DNA of 64,000 nt from Pannonibacter sp. XCT-53 (GTDB lineage: Bacteria > Pseudomonadota > Alphaproteobacteria > Rhizobiales > Stappiaceae), in NCBI RefSeq assembly GCF_009915765.1, contig NZ_JAABLQ010000001.1, positions 1,054,001 to 1,118,000 on the forward strand, read 5' to 3'. How positions within the stretch are numbered: position 1 is the first letter of the stretch; each line of letters starts with the position of its first letter. Shown piece after piece: positions 24,993-34,963 of the stretch. Under the pieces are notes generated by a model. It worked only from the letters and a program-made list of their open reading frames with translations, made no database searches and was not told where the DNA came from. A program made the position numbers and the translations under genes.

Positions 24993-26410
24993 GCGGAGCC
25001 TGTCGGCGTCGCCAGCGGCAGCAGCAATGTTGCGCATGTTCCTCCCCCTTCCTGATCCTGCAGGTCGAACCGTCCGTTCATGGCATCGGCCACTTCCGTG
25101 ACAATCGTGAGACCGAGACCGGATCCGACCACGTCGTCCACATTCCGGCCGCGCTGGAAGCGGGCCTGCAGGCTCAGGGCGTCCGATCCGGCAAGGCCAC
25201 GGCCCTGGTCGCGGCAGCGGAAGGCGACATGGCCCTCGCCGGTGATCTCGAGCGAGATGCGGATGTCGCTGCCCATCGGCGAATACTTGACGGCATTGTC
25301 GATGAGATTGCGCAGTGCCGCCTCCAGCAGCACCGCATCCCCGGTGACCGGCAGCGCACCGGCGGGCTTGGCCAGATGCAGGCGAATGTCGCGCAGGTCC
25401 GCGGTCGCGCGGTAGCGGTCGACGATGCCGAGCGCGATCTGGCCGAGATCCACCTCGCCGAAGACCTGCTGTTCGGTGCGGTACAGGACGGTGGCGTGGT
25501 CGAGCAGCTGGCTGGCGGACCGCGCGCCCTCGTCCACGGTGCGCAGGAGACGGCGCAGGCGCTGGCGCATCGGCTCGTCCTTGGCAAGGCGCAAGGCCAG
25601 CTCGACCTCGCTGCGCAAGGTGGCAAGCGGGGTGCGGATGTGATGCGCCGCCTCGGCGATGAAGGTCTCCGTCTGCGCCAGCGTCGCCTTCAGGCGGGCG
25701 ATGAAGCTGTTGAGGGCGCCGATCAGCGGCGACAGTTCCGCCGGCACCGGATGGCGGACCGGCCTGAGGTCGCGCGGGCCGCGCCGGGTCATCGCCTCGG
25801 CCAGGCGGTCAAGCGGGCGCAGCAGGCTGCTGGCGGCCAGAAGGCTCGCCGGGATGGCCAGCAGGAACACCATCAGGCCGAGGGCGGCGGCGCGGTTGGC
25901 GAGCTGCCCGGCAATCAGGCGCTGGCCGTCGCGGGTCTGCCCGAGCACGACGAGGGCCGACGTGCTGGCGCCGTCGATGACGAGGCTGCGCGACACGGCA
26001 GCCAGCCGCAGCTCGGCGCCGCGATAGGGACGGGAGTACAGCACCGGGGCAACGGCTGTGGGGTCCTCCCCCGGCAGCGGCAGATCCTCGTACCCGGTCA
26101 GCGTCTCGCCGCCGACCAGGATGCGGTAGAAGACGCGTTCCTCGCCCATCGCCGCCAGCATCGAGAAGGTTTCCGGCGGCAGGTTGACCTCGGCCCCGCC
26201 CTCGACGCTGCGCAGGTCGTCGGCGATCGAGGCCGTGGCGACGCCGAGGACCTTGTCCAGCGTCTCCTGCGAGGCACGCTCCGCGCTGTAGCGCACGGCG
26301 ACGGACAGGAGGATGGCAAGCATCGCCGCAAGGCCCAGCAGCCGCACGATCAGGCGGCGGCGCAGCGAGGGGGCAAGCGGCGGGGTGCGGGTGGGGGCAG
26401 GGGCGTTCAT
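24989..26410 (-). CDS. tctE: TctE-type sensor histidine kinase
   Basis: 473 residues. First membrane helix about residues 20-42, periplasmic loop to about 175 (TctE N-terminal type), second helix about 177-197, HAMP-like linker, then the H-box ETFIAEAAHHIRTPLATL with phospho-His about residue 255. The ATPase has N-box LRNLIDNAVKYSP, CRDQGRGL and GSGLGLTIV. This pattern fits the TctE/QseC branch of OmpR-coupled kinases. Its start lies 6 bp after the response regulator stop, and its end overlaps the binding protein gene. The signal is presumably the carboxylate carried by the divergent TctCBA system, possibly presented by the binding protein at 23760-24992. Confidence 0.9.
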   Translation of the reverse strand: MNAPAPTRTPPLAPSLRRRLIVRLLGLAAMLAILLSVAVRYSAERASQETLDKVLGVATASIADDLRSVEGGAEVNLPPETFSMLAAMGEERVFYRILVGGETLTGYEDLPLPGEDPTAVAPVLYSRPYRGAELRLAAVSRSLVIDGASTSALVVLGQTRDGQRLIAGQLANRAAALGLMVFLLAIPASLLAASSLLRPLDRLAEAMTRRGPRDLRPVRHPVPAELSPLIGALNSFIARLKATLAQTETFIAEAAHHIRTPLATLRSEVELALRLAKDEPMRQRLRRLLRTVDEGARSASQLLDHATVLYRTEQQVFGEVDLGQIALGIVDRYRATADLRDIRLHLAKPAGALPVTGDAVLLEAALRNLIDNAVKYSPMGSDIRISLEITGEGHVAFRCRDQGRGLAGSDALSLQARFQRGRNVDDVVGSGLGLTIVTEVADAMNGRFDLQDQEGGGTCATLLLPLATPTGSA

Positions 26411-26416
26411 GGCCGG

Positions 26417-27082
<666 letters not shown>

Positions 27083-27102
27083 GGTTTTTTCCGCGTTAGG
27101 GC

Positions 27103-27124
27103 TTGTGACAGGTTTGTGTCAGGT
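27103..27124. promoter_or_regulatory. Tandem 11-bp direct repeat, candidate TctD site
   Basis: TTGTGACAGGT (27103-27113) is followed immediately by TTGTGTCAGGT (27114-27124), 10 of 11 bases the same. OmpR/PhoB-family regulators bind direct repeats one helical turn apart. It lies between the divergent tctD and tctC starts. Confidence 0.6.
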
Positions 27125-27201
27125 TGCCCGCAAATGAATGACGGACGCAAGGGGCTGAGGAGCCCTTGCGGAACATCAATCCCGAGGGAGGAGAACCAGG
27201 G

Positions 27202-28167
27202 ATGAAATCGTCGTTCAAGGCGTTCGCGCTCGCCGCAGCGCTCGCCGCCGGCATGTCCGTCACCGCATCCGCAACCGAATGCCTTGCCCCGGCCAACCCG
27301 GGCGGCGGCTGGGATTTCACGTGCCGCCAGGTCGGCCAGATCCTGCAGGAGATCGGGGTCGTCCCCAATCCGGTGCTTGTCACCAACATGGCAGGTGCCG
27401 GCGGCGGCGTGGCCTACAGCCATGTGGTCAGCGAGCGCGCCAGCGACGCCGACCTGATCATCGCGGCCTCGTCCGCCACCACCACGCGCCTGGCGCAGAA
27501 CGCCTTCTCGGGCCTGACCGCCGACCAGGTGCGCTGGCTCGGCACCATCGGCGGTGATCCGGGCGTGATCGTCGTGGCCAAGGACAGCCCCTACAAGACG
27601 CTGCCCGAGCTGGTCGAGGCGGTGAAGGCCAATCCGGCCAAGGTCGCCTTTGCCGGCGGGTCTGCCGTGGGCGGCTTCGACCACCTGAAGGTTCTGATGC
27701 TGATGAGCCGGACCGGGTTCAAGGATGCCCGTGCCATCAAGTACATCGGCGTCGACGGCGGCGCGGATGCCATCACCCAGACCGTCGGCGGTTTCACGGC
27801 CGCAATGACCGGCGACATTTCCGAGATCAGCGGCTTCATCCGCTCGGGCGACGTGCGCGCCCTGGCCGTGCTGGCCGACAGCCGCGTGCCGGCCTTCCCC
27901 GACATCCCGACGGCAAAGGAGCAGGGCATCGACATGGTCGCCGTCAACTGGCGCGGCTTCTATGTCCCGAAGGACATCTCCGACGCGGACTACGCCCGCT
28001 GGGTTGACGGTCTGACGAAGGTGGCCCAGTCCGAGCAGTGGCAGAAGGTGATGGCCGCCAACGGCCTGGCCCCGTACACGCTGATCGGCGAGGAGTTCGA
28101 GACCTGGATCGACGCCAACATTGCCGAGATCCAGTCGATTTCGCGCGAGATCGGGATCATCAAGTGA
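27202..28167 (+). CDS. tctC: Tripartite tricarboxylate transporter substrate-binding protein TctC
   Basis: 321 residues with a signal peptide (MKSSFKAFALAAALAAGMSV, cleavage after about ASA at residue 25). The TctC/Bug family hallmarks are PANPGGGWDFTCRQVG at the mature start, NMAGAGGGVAY, and the FAGGSAVGGFDHL and AMTGDISEISGFIRSG segments. Bug proteins bind small carboxylates in the periplasm and deliver them to the TctA-TctB membrane pair. GGGAGGAG lies about 10 bases before ATG 27202. The gene ends in a TGATG overlap with tctB. Mature cysteines at two sites (CLAPANP and FTCRQ) may form a disulfide. Substrate not determinable from sequence. Confidence 0.92.
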   Translation: MKSSFKAFALAAALAAGMSVTASATECLAPANPGGGWDFTCRQVGQILQEIGVVPNPVLVTNMAGAGGGVAYSHVVSERASDADLIIAASSATTTRLAQNAFSGLTADQVRWLGTIGGDPGVIVVAKDSPYKTLPELVEAVKANPAKVAFAGGSAVGGFDHLKVLMLMSRTGFKDARAIKYIGVDGGADAITQTVGGFTAAMTGDISEISGFIRSGDVRALAVLADSRVPAFPDIPTAKEQGIDMVAVNWRGFYVPKDISDADYARWVDGLTKVAQSEQWQKVMAANGLAPYTLIGEEFETWIDANIAEIQSISREIGIIK

Positions 28168-28607
28168 TGCGTGGCGACCAGATCTTCGGTCTGGTCATGA
28201 TCTTTGCGGCGCTGGGGTACCTCTTCAGCGCCGCAGGCATCGAGACCAGCTTTCTCTCCGACCCCGTGGGGCCGCGGGTGTTTCCCTACATCGTCGGCGG
28301 CGTGATCCTGGTGTCGTCCGTGGTCATGATCCTGCAACCGGATCCTGATGCCGCCTGGCCTGGCCGCGCGATGCTGGCCAAGCTCGCGCTGACCCTCGTG
28401 GTGATGGTCGTCTATGCCGTGTCGGTGCCGCGTTTCGGCTTCGTCCTGCCGACCGTGATCGCCTCGGCCATCCTGAGCTACCAGATCTCGCCGCGGCCCG
28501 GCCCGGCGGTCCTGACCGGTCTGGGGCTCGGCGTCGGGCTCTTCGTCATCTTCAAGTATGCGCTCGGCCTCGGTCTCATCGGCCTGCCGCCCGCGATCAC
28601 GGGCTAG
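28167..28607 (+). CDS. tctB: TctB small membrane subunit
   Basis: 146 residues with four predicted membrane helices (about 5-25, 38-57, 72-92 and 100-140, the last long and broken). A short-loop DPVGPRVFPYIVGGVI segment follows the first helix, a common TctB pattern. It starts on the last base of the tctC stop (TGATG) and ends 11 bp before tctA. TctB stabilises or complements TctA in the sodium- or proton-driven TTT importer. Confidence 0.88.
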   Translation: MRGDQIFGLVMIFAALGYLFSAAGIETSFLSDPVGPRVFPYIVGGVILVSSVVMILQPDPDAAWPGRAMLAKLALTLVVMVVYAVSVPRFGFVLPTVIASAILSYQISPRPGPAVLTGLGLGVGLFVIFKYALGLGLIGLPPAITG

Positions 28608-28618
28608 GGAGACGCTGC

Positions 28619-30163
28619 ATGGATATCCTGTCCAATCTGGCGCTCGGGTTTTCCGTTGCGCTGACGCCGACCACGTTCCTGCTGGCGCTGGTGGGCTGCT
28701 TCCTCGGGACGATCATCGGCGTTCTGCCCGGCCTCGGGCCGGCCAACGGCATCGCGCTGCTCATCCCGATCTGCTTCACCCTGGGCTTCGACGCGGTGTC
28801 CGCGCTGATCCTGCTGACGTCGGTCTACTACGGCAGCATGTATGGCGGCGGGATCTCGTCGATCATGCTCAACATTCCCGGTGACGAGCCGGCGATGATG
28901 ACCACCCTCGACGGCTATCCGATGGCCAAGCAAGGGCGAGCGGGCGATGCCCTGGTCATTTCGGCCGTCTCGTCCTTCGTCGGCGCCTTCCTGGCCACGG
29001 TCGGCGTGGCCTTCCTGGCGCCGCTCCTGTCGCGGGTGGCCTATCAGTTCGGTCCGGCCGAGTATTTTGCCCTCTATCTGGTTGCCTTCTGCACCCTCGG
29101 CGGCATCAGCTCGAAAAACCAGGCCAAGGCGGCGCTGGCCGCAGCCCTCGGACTGGCGATCGCCATGATCGGCCTCGACGAGACCACGGGCATGCCGCGC
29201 TTCACCTTCGGCAACCTGCATCTGCACGACGGCATCGACTTCCTGGTCGCCATCGTCGGCCTGTTCGCGCTTGCGGAAGTCTTCTTCTTCATCGAGAGCC
29301 AGGGCAAGGACAGCGCCATCGGCGTCAAGCTCGGCAAGGTGCGGATGCCCTGGCGCGATCTGATCGCTTGCCGCTGGACCATGCTGCGCGCGACCGTGAT
29401 CGGCTTCTTTGCCGGCATCCTGCCGGGCGCCGGCGCCTCGCTCGGATCGTTCCTCGCCTACATCAGCGAAAAGGCGATTGCCAAGGACAAGAGCACGTTC
29501 GGGACTGGAAATCCGCGCGGTCTCGCCGCGCCGGAGGCCGGCAACAATGCGGCTGCGGGCGGTGCGCTGGTTCCGATGCTGACGCTGGGCGTGCCCGGCT
29601 CCGGCACCACGGCCGTCCTGCTGGCCATGCTGCTGACCCTCAACATCACCCCGGGGCCGCTGCTGTTCAGCGAGAGGCCAGACGTCGTCTGGGGCCTGAT
29701 CGCCTCGCTCTTCATCGGCAACGTCATGCTGCTGGTCCTGAACGTGCCGATGGTCCGGGTCTTCGTCTACATCCTGTCGGTGCCGGGCTACATCCTGCTG
29801 CCGGGCATCACGATGGTCGCCTTCGTCGGCATCTACTCGCTGACGGGATCGTCCTTCGACATGCTGATGACGCTCGCCTTCGGCGTGCTGGGCTATGTGC
29901 TGCGCAAGCTGGACATCCCGACCGTTCCGGTCATCCTCGGCATCGTGCTCGGTGACCAGATGGAGGAAGGCTTGCGCCGCGCCATGGTGCTGTCGGACGG
30001 GGACTGGACCTACCTGTTCTCGTCGGGCATCGCAATCGGACTGTGGGTCGTGGCAATCGCAGGCTTCGTCGCCCCGATCTTCCTGCGCCGGCTGCTGGCC
30101 AAGCCCGACACGCCGGCCTACAGGGTCGAGCACATGGCGGACCATATCGCGGACCGCGACTGA
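28619..30163 (+). CDS. tctA: TctA large membrane subunit
   Basis: 514 residues with about twelve helices. Family motifs: GCFLGTIIGVLPGLGPANG near residue 25 (first half of the duplicated GxxPG loop), PGDEPAMMTTLDGYPMAKQG (read as PGDEPAMMTT and LDGYPMAKQG), GFFAGILPGAGASLGSF in the middle, and PGSGTTAVLLAMLL. The two inverted halves each carry a glycine/proline-rich hairpin that binds substrate and ion. AGGGAGA lies about 7 bases before ATG 28619. Core of the importer with TctC and TctB. Confidence 0.94.
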   Translation: MDILSNLALGFSVALTPTTFLLALVGCFLGTIIGVLPGLGPANGIALLIPICFTLGFDAVSALILLTSVYYGSMYGGGISSIMLNIPGDEPAMMTTLDGYPMAKQGRAGDALVISAVSSFVGAFLATVGVAFLAPLLSRVAYQFGPAEYFALYLVAFCTLGGISSKNQAKAALAAALGLAIAMIGLDETTGMPRFTFGNLHLHDGIDFLVAIVGLFALAEVFFFIESQGKDSAIGVKLGKVRMPWRDLIACRWTMLRATVIGFFAGILPGAGASLGSFLAYISEKAIAKDKSTFGTGNPRGLAAPEAGNNAAAGGALVPMLTLGVPGSGTTAVLLAMLLTLNITPGPLLFSERPDVVWGLIASLFIGNVMLLVLNVPMVRVFVYILSVPGYILLPGITMVAFVGIYSLTGSSFDMLMTLAFGVLGYVLRKLDIPTVPVILGIVLGDQMEEGLRRAMVLSDGDWTYLFSSGIAIGLWVVAIAGFVAPIFLRRLLAKPDTPAYRVEHMADHIADRD

Positions 30164-30279
30164 CCGGCGCCGCTGCCGACGCCGGATCCGGGGCAAGCCC
30201 CGGGTCCGCCCCTTTCACAAGCCGGCCGGTGCCTGCCTTGAAGGCGGGGCCGGCCGCCGCCTCCCGGCGAGAGGTTCTC

Positions 30280-31653
30280 ATGCCCACACGTGTTCTGGTG
30301 CCGTCCGGCGTCCTTGGCCTCGGCTTCGACAGGCAGGCGCTGAAGCGCGGCGTCGCCAACCGGCCAGACATCATCTGCATCGACGGCGGCTCGACGGACA
30401 GCGGGCCGTTTTCGCTTGGCGCGGGTGTGTCGAAATATTCCCGCGCCGCGACCAGGTCGGAGTGGCGCGACCTGATGCGTGCCCGCGCGGAGGCCGGCGT
30501 CCCGCTGGTGATCGGCACCGCCGGCACCTGCGGCACGGATGCCACCGTCGACTGGATGCATGACATCACGGTCGAGCTTGCCGCCGAACTCGGGCAGACC
30601 CTCAAGATTGCCCGCCTTTACTCCAGCCAGCCGGCGGAGCGCATCATCACGGCCCTTGAGGCCGGGCGGATCCGGCCGCTGGAGCCGGCCCCGGCGATCT
30701 CGCCGGAGGTCCTGTCGGGGCTTGCCAACATCGTCGCGCTCGCCGGTGCGGAACAGATCCAGGCGGCGCTGGCGACGGGGGCCGACATCGTGATCGCCGG
30801 GCGCACCACCGACACGGCGACGATCGCGGCCCTGCCGCTTCTGCGCGGCGATCATGCGGGCGGGGCCTGGCACGGGGCCAAGATCGCCGAATGCGGCGCG
30901 CTCTGCTCCACCCACCCGACCTCCGGCGTCATCCAGGTCGATTTCGATGCCGACGGCTTCACCGTCGAGCCTCTGGCCGAGACGGCGGCCTGCACGCCGC
31001 ATTCGGTCTCGGCCCACATGCTCTACGAGAATTCCGATCCCTACCAGCTCTACGAGCCGGGCGGTTATCTTGACGTGCGCGGCGCGCGCTACACGGCGCT
31101 CGACGAACGGCGCGTCCGGGTCGAGGGCTCGCGCTGGGTCAAGGGTGCCTATACGGTGAAGCTGGAAGGCGCCCGCGTTGCCGGCTACCAGACCACGATC
31201 CTCGCCATCCTGCGCAACGAGCGTTATGTGAAGGGCGCGCGCGCCTGGATCGAACGGCTGTCTGCGTTCCTCGAAGGCGAGATCCGCAGCCGCATGGGGC
31301 TCGAGCCGGGGGAGGCCTATACGCTCGAGTTCCGTCTGATCGGCGTCGATGCGGCCCTGGGCGAACTGGAACGGCGGCAGGGAGATCCGGTCGAGGTGGG
31401 CGTGCTGGGGATCGTGACGGCGACAAGCCAGATGCAGGCGGCCGAGATCGGCAAGCTGATCAATCCCTTCGTGCTGCATTATCCGCTGACCGACCATGAG
31501 GAACTGCCGACCTTCGCGTTCCCCTATTCGCCCGCCCAGTCCGACCGGGGCGCGCTCTACGAATTCGCCCTCAATCATGTGATGGACCTGGACGACCCGA
31601 TGTCGGCCTTCCGTCTTGTCGTTACGGAGGTTGCCCATGGCCCGGCTCGGTGA
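30280..31653 (+). CDS. AtuA-like (DUF1446) protein
   Basis: 457 residues of the acyclic terpene utilisation AtuA / DUF1446 family. Characteristic pieces: ICIDGGSTDSGP near the start, VIGTAGTCGTDA, IVIAGRTTDTATIAALPLL, a HPTSGVIQVDF segment, and C-terminal LINPFVLHYPL with HVMDLDDPM. AtuA is required for citronellol/geraniol catabolism in Pseudomonas, but family members are widespread and their reaction is not defined; many sit beside TTT transporters. The C-terminus overlaps the DUF4387 gene by 17 bp. It lies 116 bp after tctA on the same strand, so it is probably part of the same transcript. ATG 30280 is preceded by GAGAGG. No signal peptide. Confidence 0.85.
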   Translation: MPTRVLVPSGVLGLGFDRQALKRGVANRPDIICIDGGSTDSGPFSLGAGVSKYSRAATRSEWRDLMRARAEAGVPLVIGTAGTCGTDATVDWMHDITVELAAELGQTLKIARLYSSQPAERIITALEAGRIRPLEPAPAISPEVLSGLANIVALAGAEQIQAALATGADIVIAGRTTDTATIAALPLLRGDHAGGAWHGAKIAECGALCSTHPTSGVIQVDFDADGFTVEPLAETAACTPHSVSAHMLYENSDPYQLYEPGGYLDVRGARYTALDERRVRVEGSRWVKGAYTVKLEGARVAGYQTTILAILRNERYVKGARAWIERLSAFLEGEIRSRMGLEPGEAYTLEFRLIGVDAALGELERRQGDPVEVGVLGIVTATSQMQAAEIGKLINPFVLHYPLTDHEELPTFAFPYSPAQSDRGALYEFALNHVMDLDDPMSAFRLVVTEVAHGPAR

Positions 31654-31942
31654 TGTGGTGCTGAAGGTCCGCTCGAAGAACGCCGGGCCCTTCTGGGTCA
31701 CGATCGACGTGTTCTGCGGCTCGCCCGAGGTCTATGCCAGGGTCGTGCCGGCGCTGGCGACAGGCGAGGTTGCCGCGCTCTACCGCGTCGAGCCGCAGCA
31801 TCTGAAGCGATTCGACATCGCGGACCTGTCGGTGATCAAGTTCTCGCTGCCGCGACCCGTGGTGCAGGGCAGCCGCGATGACCGCGACATGCATGGCGCG
31901 CAATGGGCGGTGCTCCTCGAAGAGGCGGATGTCCGTGTCTGA
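31637..31942 (+). CDS. DUF4387 protein, partner of the AtuA-like protein
   Basis: 101 residues. VVLKVRSKNAGPFWVTIDVFC (read as VVLKVRSKNAG and PFWVTIDVFC) at the N-terminus and IADLSVIKFSLPRPVVQGSRDDRDMHGAQ at the C-terminus (read as IADLSVIKFS and GSRDDRDMHGAQ) are the DUF4387 signatures. Start 31637 is supported by ACGGAGG about 6 bases upstream and lies inside the AtuA-like gene. The pair AtuA-like/DUF4387 is a recurrent two-protein unit, sometimes fused, so they likely form one enzyme. Its end overlaps the start of the next gene by 14 bp. Confidence 0.85.
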   Translation: MARLGDVVLKVRSKNAGPFWVTIDVFCGSPEVYARVVPALATGEVAALYRVEPQHLKRFDIADLSVIKFSLPRPVVQGSRDDRDMHGAQWAVLLEEADVRV

Positions 31943-32975
31943 TCTCGTCAAGGCGCGGGCGACAACATTTGCGGTCGCCGCGCTCGGTGCGCTGGCCTTT
32001 GTCCTGGCCGGCCTGCCGCTGCCTTTGCTGCTCGGGCCGCTGATCGCCTGTCTGCTGGCCGCGCTCTGCGGCGCGAGAATGGCCAATGCCGGCAGCTTCG
32101 GCACCTTCATGCGCACCTTCCTGGGGGTCGCCGTCGGTGCCTCGATCACGCCGGACATCGTCGGCGCGCTGCCGGCCATGGCCGGGTCGCTCGCGTTCGT
32201 GCCGCTGTTCATCGCGGTGATCGCGATGATCGGCTATCCGCTGTTCCGCTTCGGCTTCAGGATGAACCACCCGACGGCGTGGTATGCGGCCATGCCCGGC
32301 GGGCTGCAGGACATGCTGGTGTTCGGCGAGGAGGCGGGCGGCGATGTCCGGGCCCTGTCGCTGATCCACGCCACCCGGGTGCTGGTGATCGTCACCGCAG
32401 CCCCCATCCTGATGACGGTGGTGTGGAGCGTGGACCTGACCGCGCCCCCCGGCCGGCCGCTCGCGGAGGCCGATCCGCTGCAGCTTGCCCTGATGCTGGC
32501 CTGCGGCCTTGGCGGGTGGAAGATCGCCGAGCGCATCGGTCTGTTCGGCGCCTCGATCCTTGGGCCGATGATCCTGACGGCGATCTTCTCGCTGGCGGGC
32601 GTCATCACCGAGCGGCCCCCGGCGGAGGTGATCTGGGCGGTCCAGTTCTTCATCGGCATCGCGGTCGGGGCGAAATACACCGGCATCACGCTGCAGGAGC
32701 TGAAGGTCGACGTGCTGGCCGGCTTTGTCTATGCGCTGCTGCTGGCGGGCATCAGCCTCGTCTTCATCGAGCTGATCTATCTGACCGGGACGGCGCCGGC
32801 GATTGATGCGTTTCTGGCTTTCCTGCCCGGCGGGCAGGCGGAAATGGTCGTCATTGCCCTGATGGCCGGGGGCAACCTGACCTATGTAATCTGCCACCAC
32901 CTGTTGCGCATCGTCCTCGTCATCCTGCTTGCGCCGGTCGTGGATCGCCTGTTCAGGCGGCGCGGAGGCCCCTGA
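31929..32975 (+). CDS. AbrB-family membrane protein 1
   Basis: 348 residues, about ten helices in two halves with matching signatures: FLGVAVGASITPDIV and AAMPGGLQDMLVFGEEAGGD in the first half, FFIGIAVGAKYTGI and AFLPGGQAEMVVIALMAGG in the second. This duplicated PGG(x)xEM pattern defines the AbrB-type membrane duplication family, not the AbrB DNA-binding regulator. Substrate is unknown, but it is last in the tctCBA-atuA-DUF4387 operon, so an efflux or uptake role for a related carboxylate is plausible. A second, separate family member is at 57431-58591. ATG 31929 overlaps the previous stop. Confidence 0.82.
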   Translation: MSVSDLVKARATTFAVAALGALAFVLAGLPLPLLLGPLIACLLAALCGARMANAGSFGTFMRTFLGVAVGASITPDIVGALPAMAGSLAFVPLFIAVIAMIGYPLFRFGFRMNHPTAWYAAMPGGLQDMLVFGEEAGGDVRALSLIHATRVLVIVTAAPILMTVVWSVDLTAPPGRPLAEADPLQLALMLACGLGGWKIAERIGLFGASILGPMILTAIFSLAGVITERPPAEVIWAVQFFIGIAVGAKYTGITLQELKVDVLAGFVYALLLAGISLVFIELIYLTGTAPAIDAFLAFLPGGQAEMVVIALMAGGNLTYVICHHLLRIVLVILLAPVVDRLFRRRGGP

Positions 32976-32997
32976 GGCAGGGGACGACGGACCGGAA

Positions 32998-33019
32998 ACG
33001 GGCGCCGGAGGGCGCCCGT
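32998..33019. terminator. Hairpin between convergent AbrB and chemoreceptor genes
   Basis: A 9-bp stem ACGGGCGCC / GGCGCCCGT with loop GGAG, 22 bp from each stop. A short T-run follows on the - strand, so it best serves the chemoreceptor transcript. Confidence 0.65.
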
Positions 33020-33041
33020 CCTGTCTTGCGCGTGCGTTGCG

Positions 33042-34724
33042 TCAGGCGGCGCGGATCGTCGAGAGGAAGCGGTGCAGCTCCTGGTTCAGGCGCTCCGACT
33101 GGCTGGCGAGCTCGCCGGAGAAGCCCAGCACCTCGTTGGCCACGGAGCTGGCCTCGGAGGCGGCGCGGGTCACGCTGCCGATGGCCTGAGACACCTCGGC
33201 CGTGCCCGAGGAGGCCTGCTGCACGTTGCGGGAAATCTCCTGGGTGGCGGCGGCCTGTTCCTCCACGGCGGCGGCAACGGCGGCGCTGATCTCGTTCATG
33301 CCGCGGATGGAGGCGGCAATCGCGTTGATGGCAGTGGCGCTGTCGTTGGTCGAGGCCTGGATCGAGGCGATCTGGGTGGCGATCTCGGTCGTGGCCTTGG
33401 CCGTCTGGTCGGCGAGCTGCTTCACCTCGGCAGCGACCACGGCGAACCCCTTGCCGGCCTCGCCGGCGCGGGCGGCCTCGATCGTCGCGTTGAGGGCCAG
33501 AAGGTTGGTCTGGCTGGCAATGCCATTGATCAGCTCGACGATGTCGCCGATCTTCTGGGCCGCGTTGGAGAGGCCGTGCACCTTGCCGGCCGCCGCATCC
33601 GCATCGCGCACGGCGGCGGCGGACATGCGGTTGGACTGGTCGACCTGGCCGGCGATCTCGCGCACCGACGCGGTGAGTTCTTCCGTGGCTGCGGCCACGG
33701 TCTGGACGTTGGCCGAGGCCTGTTCGGAGGCGGCGGCCACGGTCGTGGACTGGTGCGAGGTTTCCTGGGCGCTGCCGGACATGACACGGGCGGAGGCGTC
33801 GAGGCGCGAGGCGGCGGCGGAGACCGAGCGGATGATGCCGCCGACGGCCTGCTCGAACTCTCCGGCCATGCGGGCCATCATCCGGCGCTGCTCGGCCTCG
33901 GTCTCGGCCTTCTGGGCTTCGCGTTCGGCCGTCAGGCGGTCCTTCTCGAGACCGGCATCGCGGAAGATGGCAGCGGCGCGGGCCAGTGCCCCCACCTCGT
34001 CGCGGCGGTCGGCCCCGTCGATCCGGGCGGAATAGTCGCCGCGGGCCAGCGCCTCAAGCGTCGCCACGATGCGGCGGATCGGACCGGCAACACCGGCCTG
34101 GCTGACATAGAAGCCGAGGGCGAGACCCGCAAGGATCACGAGGCCGGCGGTCACGAGCATGGTGTTGACCGAATGCAGGGCGGTGCTGGCGGCGGTCTCG
34201 CGCTGAGCCGACATCATCTCGGCCGAATAGGTGGAGTAGACCTTGACCGCATCGGTCACGGCCTTCTGGGCGGCCAGGGCCGCGGTCAGCGAGGTCCGGA
34301 TCGCCTCGGCATTGCCGGCATTCCTGGCGGCGACGTCGACCATGGCGCCGATGGAGCGGAAGTAGCTGTCCAGCGCGGTCCTGACCGCGGCCAGCTGCCT
34401 GCGCTGCTCGCTGTCGGCGACCTGCTCAAGGATCGGCAGGCGCGCCAGCATTTCCTTGGCCCGGCGGTCAGCTTCGGTGCGGAAGTCTGCGGCTTTCTCG
34501 GGGCTGAGGGCCAGCTGGTAGGTCATGCGGCTGACGGCGATGATGTCGACGCGCAGGTCCATGGCCTCGCGCGCGGCTTCCTCCGATTTCCCGACGACCG
34601 TAAAGCTCTGGGTCAGGCCCGTGATCTCCGACCAGGCAACAACGGCAAGTCCAGTGGCGCAAAGACCCATAAGGATCAGCACCGCAAGCATCTTCTGGAC
34701 GATGGGAATGTGTTTCAGCGCCAT
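33042..34724 (-). CDS. Methyl-accepting chemotaxis protein
   Basis: 560 residues: N-terminal helix (about 10-32), a periplasmic helical ligand domain to about 185 (4HB type by its [21 protein letters not shown] beginning, read as [10 protein letters not shown] and [11 protein letters not shown]), second helix about 188-208, HAMP (about 210-265) and a long cytoplasmic coiled coil. The conserved signalling tip is present: [19 protein letters not shown] followed by [17 protein letters not shown], binding CheA and CheW. There is no C-terminal CheR-docking pentapeptide (ends FLSTIRAA). It is transcribed alone. Ligand unknown. An AT-rich 120-bp region upstream probably holds the promoter. Confidence 0.93.
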   Translation of the reverse strand: MALKHIPIVQKMLAVLILMGLCATGLAVVAWSEITGLTQSFTVVGKSEEAAREAMDLRVDIIAVSRMTYQLALSPEKAADFRTEADRRAKEMLARLPILEQVADSEQRRQLAAVRTALDSYFRSIGAMVDVAARNAGNAEAIRTSLTAALAAQKAVTDAVKVYSTYSAEMMSAQRETAASTALHSVNTMLVTAGLVILAGLALGFYVSQAGVAGPIRRIVATLEALARGDYSARIDGADRRDEVGALARAAAIFRDAGLEKDRLTAEREAQKAETEAEQRRMMARMAGEFEQAVGGIIRSVSAAASRLDASARVMSGSAQETSHQSTTVAAASEQASANVQTVAAATEELTASVREIAGQVDQSNRMSAAAVRDADAAAGKVHGLSNAAQKIGDIVELINGIASQTNLLALNATIEAARAGEAGKGFAVVAAEVKQLADQTAKATTEIATQIASIQASTNDSATAINAIAASIRGMNEISAAVAAAVEEQAAATQEISRNVQQASSGTAEVSQAIGSVTRAASEASSVANEVLGFSGELASQSERLNQELHRFLSTIRAA

Positions 34725-34922
34725 GACTCAACCTCGAATCTGCGAACCTGCACCGTCAGGTCCCGGCAGCAACCTACGCGCCCGTTGCTTACTCAAGATT
34801 TAAGCAGAGACACGATTGTTGGTCATCGAATTGTCATGGAGAATTAGAAGACAAACGGGGTTTCTATACTTCCCGCTGCGGAAATTTTTCGGGCGGTTGG
34901 TCGTGGCCATCCCCCGAAACAA

Positions 34923-34955
34923 CCCGTCCGGCAGGCGGTTTTCCTGTCGGACGGG
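34923..34955 (-). terminator. Terminator after the family-5 ABC operon
   Basis: A 13-bp stem CCCGTCCGGCAGG / CCTGTCGGACGGG (one G-T wobble) with a 7-base loop; on the - strand it is followed by a T-rich stretch. It lies 9 bp past the stop at 34964. Confidence 0.8.
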
Positions 34956-34963
34956 CACGAAGA

